A stretch of 7,820 bases of DNA from an uncultured Hyphomicrobiales bacterium (GCA_903918155.1 CAIXDD010000256.1:1-7820); one strand, 5' to 3'. Positions 1-6,122 are shown, counted from the first letter of the stretch. Notes: generated by a model from the sequence alone, not told the origin. A program made the numbers and translations.

Positions 1-177
1 ATCCTCGCCGGCGGCGCCGGATTTGGACGGCGACGTCGCGTCCGAGTGCGCGCCCGATTGCGCGCGCGCAGGCGCCGCGACGGGCGCAGCCCAAGCGAGA
101 CAGGCGACAGCCGCAAGCGCAAGGCGGAGCGCGCGCGGGCGGGCGAGAAGGCGGAAGGACGCGAGCGAAGACGACAT
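1..177 (-). CDS. N-terminus of an exported protein of unknown family (partial, runs off the left edge)
   Basis: Reading leftward from ATG at 177-175 gives 59 open codons with no stop before the edge. The protein begins MSSSLASFRLLARPRALRL, followed by a hydrophobic stretch (about residues 18-34, LALAAVACLAWAAPVAA) and then APARAQSG, a typical signal peptidase I site (A-x-A before Q). After it comes a Ser/Ala/Gly/Asp linker. This is a textbook Sec signal peptide, so the product is probably periplasmic or secreted. In-frame upstream ATGs at 222 and 327 would give very long n-regions; the first in-frame stop upstream is at 349-351. I prefer 177 because of the signal peptide; a weak -10-like TATGCT (minus strand, 223-218) would leave a leader of about 35 nt. 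No clear Shine-Dalgarno precedes 177. The mature domain lies outside the window, so no function can be given. It is divergent from lysK. Confidence 0.68.
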   Translation of the reverse strand, partial: MSSSLASFRLLARPRALRLALAAVACLAWAAPVAAPARAQSGAHSDATSPSKSGAAGED

Positions 178-245
178 GCGGATCGAGGACCGGCTGCAAA
201 GCGCGTGGACGCCCTCCAGCATAGCGCAAATCCCGGGCGCGCGCA

Positions 246-285
246 GTCGCGCTGAAGCGCCGCTGAGAAACGTCGCGCTGAAGCG
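246..285. repeat. Exact 14-bp direct repeat in the divergent intergenic region
   Basis: GTCGCGCTGAAGCG occurs at 246-259 and again at 272-285, 26 bp apart start to start (about two and a half helical turns). It lies between the exported-protein start (177) and the lysK promoter (327-355). It could be a tandem regulator site or a small local duplication. Confidence 0.5.
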
Positions 286-326
286 GCGCGCCGAAAGGTC
301 GGCCTTGCGTCGCCCGGACCGCCGCA

Positions 327-355
327 TTGACGCGGGCGCCCCCCCTTCCTAGTGT
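327..355 (+). promoter_or_regulatory. Predicted sigma70-type promoter of lysK
   Basis: TTGACG (327-332), a 17-bp spacer, then TAGTGT (350-355). The -35 matches the usual alphaproteobacterial form, and the sequence around it is otherwise nearly all G/C. Transcription would begin near 362, about 65 nt before the chosen lysK ATG. This also argues against the upstream in-frame GTG at 352, which lies inside the -10 box. Confidence 0.5.
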
Positions 356-368
356 GCGCGACGCTTGA

Positions 369-395
369 GGGCGCGCGATGCGCCGCGGCGCGCCC
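369..395 (+). repeat. 8-bp perfect inverted repeat in the lysK leader
   Basis: GGGCGCGC (369-376) pairs perfectly with GCGCGCCC (388-395) around an 11-nt loop. It falls between the predicted transcription start and the lysK ribosome binding site at 416-420. No T-run follows, so it is not an intrinsic terminator. With a leader this rich in G/C, chance pairing is possible. Confidence 0.4.
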
Positions 396-426
396 CGCCC
401 GTTCCGCCAACGACCAAGGATCGTCA

Positions 427-2157
427 ATGTCCGCCTCCGCAGGGTCGGCGCAGCCGCCCGCCGCTTCTCCTTCGCTTCTGGAAGCCGCCCATGGCTCCGC
501 CGCCTGGCCCTTCGAGGAGGCGCGCAAGCTCGTCGCCCGCATCGCGCGCACGGGGCGGACGGAGGTGCTGTTCGAGACGGGCTATGGCCCCTCGGGCCTG
601 CCCCATATCGGCACGTTCGGCGAGGTGGCCCGCACGAGCATGGTGCGCAAGGCCTTCGAGACGCTCACCGAAGGCAAAGTGAAGACGCGGCTCATCGCCT
701 TCTCCGACGATATGGACGGCCTGCGCAAGGCGCCCGACAACGTGCCCAATCAGGACATGCTGAAGGCGCATCTGGGCAAGCCGCTGACGAAAATCCCCGA
801 TCCGTTCGGCAAGTTCGAGAGCTTCGCCCATCACAACAATGCGATGCTGCGCGATTTTCTCGACCGCTTCGGCTTCGACTATGAATTCGCCTCCTCGACG
901 GATTATTATACATCCGGCCGCTTCGACGCCGCGCTCCTGCACATGCTGCGCAATTTCGAAGCGGTGCAGAAGATCATGCTGCCCTCGCTGCGCGAGGAGC
1001 GCGCGGCCACCTATTCGCCCTTCTTGCCGATCCATCCCAAGACCGGCGTGGTGATGCAGGTGGCGGCCGACGAAATCCGCGCGCAGGCCGGCACGATCGT
1101 CTGGCGCGATCCCGACACGGGCGAGCGTTTCGAGACGCCCGTCACGGGCGGTCATTGCAAGCTGCAATGGAAACCCGACTGGGCGATGCGCTGGCACGCG
1201 CTGGAAGTCGATTACGAAATGGCGGGCAAGGATCTCATCGAATCCGTGAAGCTCTCCGCCAATATCCTGCGCGCGCTCGGCGGCCAGCCGCCGGAGGGGT
1301 TCAATTACGAATTGTTCCTCGACGAGAAGGGGCAGAAAATCTCGAAGTCGAAGGGCAACGGCCTGTCGATCGACGAATGGCTGACCTACGCCAGCCCGGA
1401 ATCGCTGTCGCTGTTCATGTATCAAAAGCCGCGCGAGGCCAAGCGGCTGCATTTCGACGTGATCCCGCGCGCGGTGGACGAATATCTGCAATTCCTCGGC
1501 GGCTATGCGCGGCAGGACTGGAAGCAGCGGCTCGGCAATCCCGCATGGCACATCCACGCAGGCGAGCCGCCCGCGCCGGAAACCTTGCAGGACGCCGGCG
1601 GCGCGCAGCCCGCCGCCGCGGTCTCCTTTGCGATGCTGCTCAATCTCGCCGCCGTCGCCAATAGCGAGGATCCCGCCGTCCTGTGGGGTTTTCTGCGCCG
1701 CTACGCGCCGTCGGCCTCGCCGCAGACCCATCCCCGCCTCGACCGGCTGGTGGGCTATGCGGTCGCCTATTTCCGCGATTTCGTGCGCCCCGCCAAAACC
1801 TATCGCCTGCCCGACGCGGACGAGCGCGACGCGCTGCAAAAGCTCGACGCCATGCTCGCGGGCCTGCCGGCGGGCGCGAGCGGGGAAGACATCCAGACCG
1901 CGCTCTATGACGTGGCGCGGCCCATCGCGCGCTATCAGGACCTGAAGGCGAAAGGCGCGACGCCTGAGCGGCCGGGCGTGTCGAACGATTGGTTCAACAT
2001 GCTCTATCAGGTGTTGCTGGGCGAAGACCGGGGGCCGCGCTTCGGCTCGTTCGTCGCGCTTTACGGCGTGGCGGAGACGCGCGCGCTGATCGGCAAGGCG
2101 CTGTCGGGCGCGCTCAAGAGCGAGCACGAGGCCTTTCTCGCGACGAAGACGAAGTGA
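427..2157 (+). CDS. lysK: Lysyl-tRNA synthetase, class I
   Basis: Charges tRNA-Lys with lysine in the cytoplasm using the class I (Rossmann) catalytic fold, the form found in most archaea, spirochetes and alphaproteobacteria, unrelated to the usual bacterial class II enzyme. From ATG 427 the product is 576 aa. The HIGH-type motif is PSGLPHIGTFGE (residues 55-66, HIGT at 60-63) and the KMSKS-type motif is KISKS at 304-308 within DEKGQKISKSKGNGLS. The rest matches a helical class I C-terminal anticodon-binding domain. ATG 427 is chosen because AAGGA at 416-420 is spaced 6 nt from it, whereas the longer reading from GTG 352 overlaps the predicted -10 box and adds 25 low-complexity residues. The first 20 residues are still Ala/Pro/Ser-rich. 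A TSUP permease begins 10 nt downstream and may be co-transcribed. The motifs are plain and identification is secure; only the start is open. Confidence 0.95.
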   Translation: MSASAGSAQPPAASPSLLEAAHGSAAWPFEEARKLVARIARTGRTEVLFETGYGPSGLPHIGTFGEVARTSMVRKAFETLTEGKVKTRLIAFSDDMDGLRKAPDNVPNQDMLKAHLGKPLTKIPDPFGKFESFAHHNNAMLRDFLDRFGFDYEFASSTDYYTSGRFDAALLHMLRNFEAVQKIMLPSLREERAATYSPFLPIHPKTGVVMQVAADEIRAQAGTIVWRDPDTGERFETPVTGGHCKLQWKPDWAMRWHALEVDYEMAGKDLIESVKLSANILRALGGQPPEGFNYELFLDEKGQKISKSKGNGLSIDEWLTYASPESLSLFMYQKPREAKRLHFDVIPRAVDEYLQFLGGYARQDWKQRLGNPAWHIHAGEPPAPETLQDAGGAQPAAAVSFAMLLNLAAVANSEDPAVLWGFLRRYAPSASPQTHPRLDRLVGYAVAYFRDFVRPAKTYRLPDADERDALQKLDAMLAGLPAGASGEDIQTALYDVARPIARYQDLKAKGATPERPGVSNDWFNMLYQVLLGEDRGPRFGSFVALYGVAETRALIGKALSGALKSEHEAFLATKTK

Positions 2158-2167
2158 GAGCCGCCCC

Positions 2168-2920
2168 TTGATCTCCGCCTTCGCCGCCTCCGTCATCGCG
2201 ATCACGACTTTCATAGGCGCCTTCACCTCCGGCATTTTCGGCATGGTGGGCGGGCAGATCATTCTGGCGGTGCTGCTGTTCTACCTGCCGGTCAGCGCGG
2301 CGATGACGGTGTTCTCCGCGCTGATGTTCTCATCGGGCGCGTGGCGCGCGCTCCTGTGGCGCCGGCATATCGACTGGCGCATCGCCTCGCGCTATGTCGC
2401 GGGCTCCGTCGTCGCCTACGGCGTGATGCTGTTCATCAGTTTCGTGCCGCCCAAGCCGATGATCTATCTCGGCCTCGGACTGACGCCGCTGATCGGCGAC
2501 CTGCTGCCCAAATCGTTCGCCCCCGACATCACGCGGCGCGGCATGGCGGCCTTCTGCGGCTTCGTCATCATGGTCCTGCAGATCAGCGTGGGCGCGGCGG
2601 GCAATGTGCTCGACATGTTCTTTCAGGCGAGCAAGCTCGATCGCCACACGATCGTGGCCACCAAGGCGATCACCCAATTGTTCTCGCAGGCCGGGCGTTT
2701 CGTCTATTTCGGCGCGATCGCGCTGGAGGCCGGCGACGTGATCTGGTGGCCGCTGCTCGTCGGCTATGTGCTGCTCACCTTCGCCGGCGGATCGGCGGCG
2801 GCGGGCGTGCTCAATCGCATGAGCGATTCGAACTTCCGCAAATGGACGAAAATGATCATCTACACGCTCAGCGTCGTCTATGTGGCGCGCGGCCTGTGGC
2901 TGCTCGCCTATGGCGGCTGA
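2168..2920 (+). CDS. TSUP (TauE/SafE) family membrane permease
   Basis: A 250-aa integral membrane protein with about eight hydrophobic segments (roughly residues 4-24, 27-47, 72-92, 96-112, 126-146, 162-182, 192-214, 226-247). The Gly-rich SGIFGMVGG (21-29) in the first half and the ATKAI segment (164-168) in the second half fit the two-repeat TSUP architecture. Family members export or import small organic or sulfur anions such as sulfite or sulfoacetate; no substrate can be read here. The start is TTG, with GAGAG at 2156-2160 at a suitable distance; the next internal ATG would remove the first membrane segment. It begins 10 nt after lysK, so it is probably in the same transcript, though no functional link with lysine charging is obvious. 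Its stop lies 6 bp from the stop of the convergent repressor gene. The family call is good; the substrate is unknown. Confidence 0.82.
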   Translation: MISAFAASVIAITTFIGAFTSGIFGMVGGQIILAVLLFYLPVSAAMTVFSALMFSSGAWRALLWRRHIDWRIASRYVAGSVVAYGVMLFISFVPPKPMIYLGLGLTPLIGDLLPKSFAPDITRRGMAAFCGFVIMVLQISVGAAGNVLDMFFQASKLDRHTIVATKAITQLFSQAGRFVYFGAIALEAGDVIWWPLLVGYVLLTFAGGSAAAGVLNRMSDSNFRKWTKMIIYTLSVVYVARGLWLLAYGG

Positions 2921-2926
2921 CGCGCG

Positions 2927-3553
2927 CTATTGCGCGGCCCAGACCACGCGCGCGATCCACGCCACGTCGGCGAGATCGAACGTGCGGTCGGGATGGTCCG
3001 GATTGAGCGATTTCAGCTCCAGCGTGCGCGCCGTGCGGCGCTTCAATTCCTTGGCGAGCACCTCGCCGTCCTTCGTCTTCACCACCACGCGGTCGCCCCG
3101 GCGCACGGAGCTTGCCGGCGAGACGACGATCACGTCGCCGTCGCGATAGAGCGGCAGCATGGAATCGCCCGAGATCTCCAGCGCATAGGCGTTTTCATCG
3201 GCCACTGCGGGAAAGGCGACCTCCTCCCAGCCCGCCCCGGCGGGAAACCCGGCGTCGTCGAAAAAGCCGCCTGCGCCCGCCTGCGCGAGGCCGATCAGCG
3301 GGATGCTCTGACGCGCGAGCGCGCGCGAGCCGGTCAGGGCCACGAAATCCGACAGGCTGGCGCCCGTCGCCTCCAGAATCTTCGCGATGGATTCGGTCGA
3401 GGGCCAGCGCAGCCGTCCGTCGGAGCCCAGCCGTTTCGAGCGGTTGAAGGTCGTCGCGTCCAGCCCCGCCTTGCGCGCCAGGCCCGAGGGCGACAGCCCG
3501 TGGCGCTGCGCCAAAGCGTCGACGGCGGACCAGACCTGATCGTGCGAGAGCAT
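2927..3553 (-). CDS. XRE-family repressor with LexA-like S24 self-cleavage domain
   Basis: A 208-aa LexA/CI-type transcription factor. Residues about 4-70 form a helix-turn-helix domain (GLSPSGLARKAGLDATTFNRSK), which is XRE-like and not the winged helix of true LexA. Residues about 82-208 are an S24 domain: PLIGLAQAG (85-93) aligns with the LexA cleavage region, giving Ala92-Gly93 as the likely scissile bond. The nucleophile is Ser131 in GDSM and the general base is Lys168 in VLAKEL. Their spacing of 37 residues equals that of Ser119 and Lys156 in E. coli LexA. All parts for autoproteolysis are therefore present, so damage- or stress-induced derepression is plausible. ATG 3553 is preceded by GGAG at a spacing of 6 nt. 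There are no phage genes nearby, so this looks like a resident chromosomal regulator. Two imperfect dyads upstream could be its own operators. Its targets are unknown. Confidence 0.88.
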   Translation of the reverse strand: MLSHDQVWSAVDALAQRHGLSPSGLARKAGLDATTFNRSKRLGSDGRLRWPSTESIAKILEATGASLSDFVALTGSRALARQSIPLIGLAQAGAGGFFDDAGFPAGAGWEEVAFPAVADENAYALEISGDSMLPLYRDGDVIVVSPASSVRRGDRVVVKTKDGEVLAKELKRRTARTLELKSLNPDHPDRTFDLADVAWIARVVWAAQ

Positions 3554-3588
3554 GGCGGCTCCGTGCGCCGGCGGACGGCGACCCTAGG

Positions 3589-3625
3589 ATGGGGAAAGTT
3601 TTCCTCTCTATGGGTATCGCTTCCC
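3589..3625. promoter_or_regulatory. Two related imperfect dyads, candidate operators of the S24 repressor
   Basis: ATGGGGAAAGTTTTCC (3589-3604) contains the perfect dyad GGAAA-GT-TTTCC. ATGGGTATCGCTTCCC (3610-3625) matches it at 11 of 16 positions, with the copies 21 bp apart, about two helical turns. They lie 36-72 bp upstream of the repressor ATG and would cover the -10 and start site of its predicted promoter. Paired, phased half-symmetric sites are what an autoregulated CI-like repressor would use. Binding is inferred only from position and symmetry. Confidence 0.38.
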
Positions 3626-3639
3626 GCGGTTTAACGCAA
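3611..3639 (-). promoter_or_regulatory. Possible promoter of the S24 repressor gene
   Basis: On the minus strand TTGCGT (3639-3634), a 17-bp spacer, then TACCCA (3616-3611). The -35 is fair but the -10 is poor. The implied start is near 3604, giving a leader of about 50 nt. Confidence 0.25.
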
Positions 3640-3685
3640 GCCAGACCTTGGGGCGGGCCGGGCCGCGGATGGGGCGGCGCCTTCG

Positions 3686-3714
3686 TTGCCGGCGCGGCCC
3701 CGCCCCTGTAGGTT
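3686..3714 (+). promoter_or_regulatory. Predicted promoter of the DUF952-pyrD operon
   Basis: TTGCCG (3686-3691), a 17-bp spacer, then TAGGTT (3709-3714). The start would be near 3721, leaving a leader of only about 20 nt before the GTG at 3740. It is divergent from the repressor promoter, with about 75 bp between the two sets of elements. Confidence 0.42.
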
Positions 3715-3727
3715 CGCGGGCGTTTCC

Positions 3728-3735
3728 GGAGAAAG
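3728..3735 (+). promoter_or_regulatory. Ribosome binding site that fixes a GTG start for the DUF952 gene
   Basis: GGAGAAAG sits just before the GTG at 3740-3742. The longer reading from 3686 would begin inside the predicted -35 box and adds an Arg/Pro-rich stretch unlike the family. Confidence 0.6.
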
Positions 3736-3739
3736 TCAC

Positions 3740-4084
3740 GTGAGCCTCATCTACAAGATCGCCAGCGCCGAGGAATGGCGCGCCGCGCAGGCGGAGGGAC
3801 GTTTCATGGGCGCGCCCGTGGACCTCGCCGACGGCTTCATCCATTTCTCCACGGCGGAGCAGGCGCGCGAGACGGCGGCCAAGCATTTCGCCGGTCGCGA
3901 CGGGCTGATGCTGCTGGCGCTTGAGTCCGCGCAGCTGGGCGAGGCCCTGAAATGGGAGCCTTCGCGCGGGGGCCAATTGTTTCCCCATCTCTATCGCCCG
4001 TTCGAAACGCGCGAGACGCTATGGGCCAAGCCGCTGCCGATGCGCGCGGACGGAACCCATGATTTCGAAGGCCTTGCGCCATGA
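3740..4084 (+). CDS. DUF952 domain protein, cytoplasmic, function unknown
   Basis: A 114-aa protein from GTG 3740, of typical DUF952 length, starting MSLIYKIASAEEWRAAQ. Recognisable family features are the N-terminal IYKI strand, DGFIHFST at 31-38, and FPHLYRPF at 81-88. There is no signal peptide or membrane segment. As I recall, Pfam groups DUF952 with the ADP-ribosyltransferase-like fold; if so, His35, Ser37 and the HLY near 83-85 are the residues to inspect, but no activity is established. The stop overlaps the next start as ATGA (4081-4084), so translation is probably coupled to pyrD. DUF952 next to pyrD is, as far as I remember, a recurring pair in Rhizobiales, which hints at a role near nucleotide or NAD-related metabolism, but this is inference. 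The family is secure, the function is not. Confidence 0.88.
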   Translation: MSLIYKIASAEEWRAAQAEGRFMGAPVDLADGFIHFSTAEQARETAAKHFAGRDGLMLLALESAQLGEALKWEPSRGGQLFPHLYRPFETRETLWAKPLPMRADGTHDFEGLAP

Positions 4085-5175
4085 TGCGTTTTCTGGGGGC
4101 CCTGTCGCGGCCCTTCCTGTTCGCCATGGACCCTGAGGAGGCGCATGCCGCCACCATCAAGGCGCTGCGCCTCACGCCTTTGCCTGCGGCCGCCCCGGCC
4201 GATCCGCGCCTGGCGGTGCAGGCCTTCGGCCTCGCCTTTCCCAATCCGGTCGGCATGGCGGCGGGCTTCGACAAGGGCGCGCAGGTTCCCGGCGCGCTCC
4301 TGCGCATCGGCTTCGGCTTCGTGGAGATCGGCACGGTGACGCCGGCCCCGCAGCCCGGCAATCCGCGCCCGCGCCTGTTCCGGCTGGTGGAGGACGAGGC
4401 GGTCATCAACCGCTTCGGCTTCAACAGCGAGGGACATGAGGCCGTGCATGAACGGCTCGTGAAACGCGCGGGGCCCAAGGGCGTCATCGGCGTCAATGTG
4501 GGCGCCAACAAGGATGCGTTCGACCGCGTGGCCGATTACGCGGCGGGCGTCTCCGCCTTCGCCGACGTCGCCAGCTATTTCACGATCAACATCTCCTCGC
4601 CCAACACGCCGGGCCTGCGCGACCTGCAACAGAAAAGCGCGCTCGACGAATTGCTGGCGCGCTGCGTCGACGCGCGCGACCGCAAGATCGAACGCTGCGG
4701 ACGCAAGCCCTTGCTCGTGAAGATCGCGCCCGATCTGGCCGAAAGCGACCTCGACGACGTGGTGGACGTGTGCCGCGCGCGCGGGGTGGACGGGATGATC
4801 GTGTCCAACACCACCATCGCGCGCTCGCCGCTGCTCATCTCGCAACATGCGCGCGAAAGCGGCGGCCTTTCGGGCAAGCCGCTGTTCGAGGCCGCGACGC
4901 GCGTTCTGGCGCAGACCTATCTGCGCGTGGACGGGCGGTTCCCGCTGGTGGGCGTGGGCGGTATCCATGATGCGGAGACCGCCTTCGCGAAAATCGAGGC
5001 GGGCGCGTCGCTGATCCAGCTCTATTCGGCGCTCGTCTATGCGGGCCCCGGCCTCGTGGGCGACATCAATTCCGGCCTGGCCGCCCGGCTGGACGCCGAA
5101 GGCCTGCCGACTCTGGCGGCCGCGACGGGGCGGCGCGCGCAGGAATGGGCGGCGGGCGGCGTTCAGCGGCGCTGA
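4081..5175 (+). CDS. pyrD: Dihydroorotate dehydrogenase (quinone), class 2
   Basis: Oxidises dihydroorotate to orotate, the fourth step of de novo pyrimidine synthesis, using FMN and passing electrons to membrane quinone. The 364-aa length and the N-terminal extension of about 40 residues, which forms the membrane-contacting helices, mark class 2. Motifs along the FMN barrel: NPVGMAAGFDKGAQVP (55-70, Lys65 near FMN), IGTVTPAPQPGNPRPR (83-98), NRFGFNSEG (110-118), NISSPNTPGLR (170-180; Ser173 aligns with catalytic Ser175 of E. coli PyrD), LLVKIAPDL (211-219, Lys214), SNTTI (242-246), SGGLSGKPLF (260-269), and the FMN phosphate site VGVGGI (290-295) plus GASLIQLYSALVY (308-320). ATG 4081 overlaps the DUF952 stop; a second ATG follows directly at 4084. 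The 3' end overlaps the convergent DUF6460 gene by 13 bp, so no separate terminator fits between them. Confidence 0.97.
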   Translation: MMRFLGALSRPFLFAMDPEEAHAATIKALRLTPLPAAAPADPRLAVQAFGLAFPNPVGMAAGFDKGAQVPGALLRIGFGFVEIGTVTPAPQPGNPRPRLFRLVEDEAVINRFGFNSEGHEAVHERLVKRAGPKGVIGVNVGANKDAFDRVADYAAGVSAFADVASYFTINISSPNTPGLRDLQQKSALDELLARCVDARDRKIERCGRKPLLVKIAPDLAESDLDDVVDVCRARGVDGMIVSNTTIARSPLLISQHARESGGLSGKPLFEAATRVLAQTYLRVDGRFPLVGVGGIHDAETAFAKIEAGASLIQLYSALVYAGPGLVGDINSGLAARLDAEGLPTLAAATGRRAQEWAAGGVQRR

Positions 5176-5534
5176 GTCGTCAGCCGCAGCAGAAACCAGA
5201 TCGGCACGACGACGATCGCGCCGGCGACGGCGTAATCGACCACGGCGCGCACGGCGTCGAAACCCATCATCCAGGCGTGGCGGATGAGCCGCTCCAGCGC
5301 GCGGAAGATTTCGCCGGGGCGAATGTCGATCCACATCAGCAGCGCGCCCACCACGAGCGACAGGACGAGCAGGCGCACGATGACGGCGAGCGGGGGGCCG
5401 CCGAGAAAGCGCTCCAGCGCGGAGCCGCTGGGGGGCGCGCCCTCGCCGGCCGGCGCCGCGGATGAGGGGCGCGCATCGCTCCAGCGCGCGTCTTCCCAGC
5501 CGGGCGGACGGGACTGGCCGGCCTTGTCGTTCAT
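5163..5534 (-). CDS. Small membrane protein, DUF6460-like
   Basis: A 123-aa protein. Residues 1-40 are a polar, Pro/Ser/Ala-rich and probably disordered tail. Next come a FLGGPPLAVIVRLLVLSLVVG segment (about 43-63) leading into membrane helix 1 (about 49-69), an amphipathic linker (GEIFRALERLIRHAWMMGFDAV, 74-95), and membrane helix 2 (about 101-117, ending VVVPIWFLLRL). This pattern matches what I recall of the DUF6460 family of Rhizobiales, whose function is unknown. ATG 5534 is preceded by GAAAGGG at a spacing of 7 nt. It follows the exported coiled-coil gene by 22 nt on the same strand, so the two are probably one transcript. The last 13 bp overlap the pyrD 3' end. Both termini are predicted cytoplasmic or periplasmic together, since there are two crossings. 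The membrane prediction is secure; the family name is from memory. Confidence 0.8.
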   Translation of the reverse strand: MNDKAGQSRPPGWEDARWSDARPSSAAPAGEGAPPSGSALERFLGGPPLAVIVRLLVLSLVVGALLMWIDIRPGEIFRALERLIRHAWMMGFDAVRAVVDYAVAGAIVVVPIWFLLRLTTQRR

Positions 5535-5556
5535 GGCGGAACCCTTTCTCGCGCGC

Positions 5557-6036
5557 TCACAGGCGCTCGCCGGGTGGCGGCTCCTCGCGCATCAGGCGCA
5601 TCATGCGCCGCATGAAGCTTTCCATCCAGCCCATGGCGCGGTCCATCTCCTCCTGACTGGGGAGAGCGTTGCGCGGGCGCCCGCCGGGCGTCTGGTCGCC
5701 GGCGGCGGCGAGCTTGCCGCGCAGATCGGCGTTGTCCTTCGTGAGGCGGTCGATCTCCGCCTCCAGCGCCGCGCGCTCGTCGGCGCCCGCGCGGCATTGC
5801 GCGCCGGCCGGCGTGACGAGGCAATGGGACACGGCGCCGGTGCGCGTGTCCAGCCGCAGGAAACCCTCGCCCGCAGGCGTCATGGAGAAGCGCCCGTCGG
5901 CCTTCGGCGCGTCAGGCGCGGACTGGCCCAGCGCAGGGACGACGAACGCGCCCAGCGCCAGAGCAAGGGCGAGGCGGGCGACGCGGGTCTGCGCGTCGGA
6001 GCGACGCGCGCGGCCTTCGCACGAAAATGACGGCAT
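5557..6036 (-). CDS. Exported coiled-coil protein of unknown function with Met-rich C-terminal helix
   Basis: A 159-aa protein. Residues 1-21 are Arg-rich, 22-37 are hydrophobic (LALALALGAFVVPALG) and cleavage is likely near ALG-QSA, so it should be periplasmic. Residues 48-84 are beta-like (GRFSMTPAGEGFLRLDTRTG, then AVSHC) with two cysteines, Cys72 and Cys81, nine residues apart and suited to a disulfide. Residues 86-112 (DERAALEAEIDRLTKDNADLRGKL) have heptad-like spacing and predict a coiled coil. Residues 126-150 form an amphipathic helix with seven methionines between 131 and 149. ATG 6036 has a strong GAGGAGG nine nt upstream. I recall similar Rhizobiales proteins annotated only as hypothetical. 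It heads a likely operon with the DUF6460-like membrane protein, which suggests a shared envelope role; that is inference. Confidence 0.8.
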   Translation of the reverse strand: MPSFSCEGRARRSDAQTRVARLALALALGAFVVPALGQSAPDAPKADGRFSMTPAGEGFLRLDTRTGAVSHCLVTPAGAQCRAGADERAALEAEIDRLTKDNADLRGKLAAAGDQTPGGRPRNALPSQEEMDRAMGWMESFMRRMMRLMREEPPPGERL

Positions 6037-6069
6037 GGCTCACGGCCTCCTCGTTAAAACCCTCGGGGC

Positions 6070-6111
6070 GACCCTCCCTATATGGGGAGGCGAACGCGCT
6101 GCGGCAGGGTC
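6070..6111. promoter_or_regulatory. Nested inverted repeats and a possible promoter upstream of the exported-protein operon
   Basis: CCTCCC (6073-6078) and GGGAGG (6085-6090) are perfect 6-bp arms around TATATG; GACCCT (6070-6075) and AGGGTC (6106-6111) are a second perfect pair around it, sharing bases. On the minus strand a weak promoter CTGCCG (6107-6102), 17 bp, CATATA (6084-6079) would put the start near 6071, so the inner dyad would sit on the -10. Alternatively the inner hairpin ends the response regulator transcript, but only four Ts follow, after an interval of about 16 nt, so a terminator is less likely. Confidence 0.33.
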
Positions 6112-6122
6112 TTGCGAGCGGC

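Noticed and set aside
23..352. 109-codon + strand open frame before lysK
   Set aside because: Arg/Ala-rich with no domain; the opposite strand encodes a clear signal peptide over the same DNA.
352..426. Upstream GTG start for lysK
   Set aside because: It lies inside the predicted -10 box and adds low-complexity residues; ATG 427 has a good ribosome binding site.
424..2262. 612-codon open frame antisense to lysK
   Set aside because: It mirrors a gene with certain motifs, its Arg/His/Gln/Ala-rich translation has no recognisable domain, and such frames are expected opposite high-GC genes.
2923..2936. CGCGC-TATT-GCGCG hairpin at the permease/repressor junction as a bidirectional terminator
   Set aside because: Only a 5-bp stem, no T-run on either strand, and it overlaps the repressor's last codons.
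2927..3553. Identification as LexA itself
   Set aside because: The S24 half fits, but the N-terminal domain is XRE-like and lacks the opening typical of LexA.
3991..5334. 447-codon open frame antisense to pyrD
   Set aside because: Same base-composition effect; the translation is Arg/Ala/His-rich and pyrD on the other strand is unmistakable.
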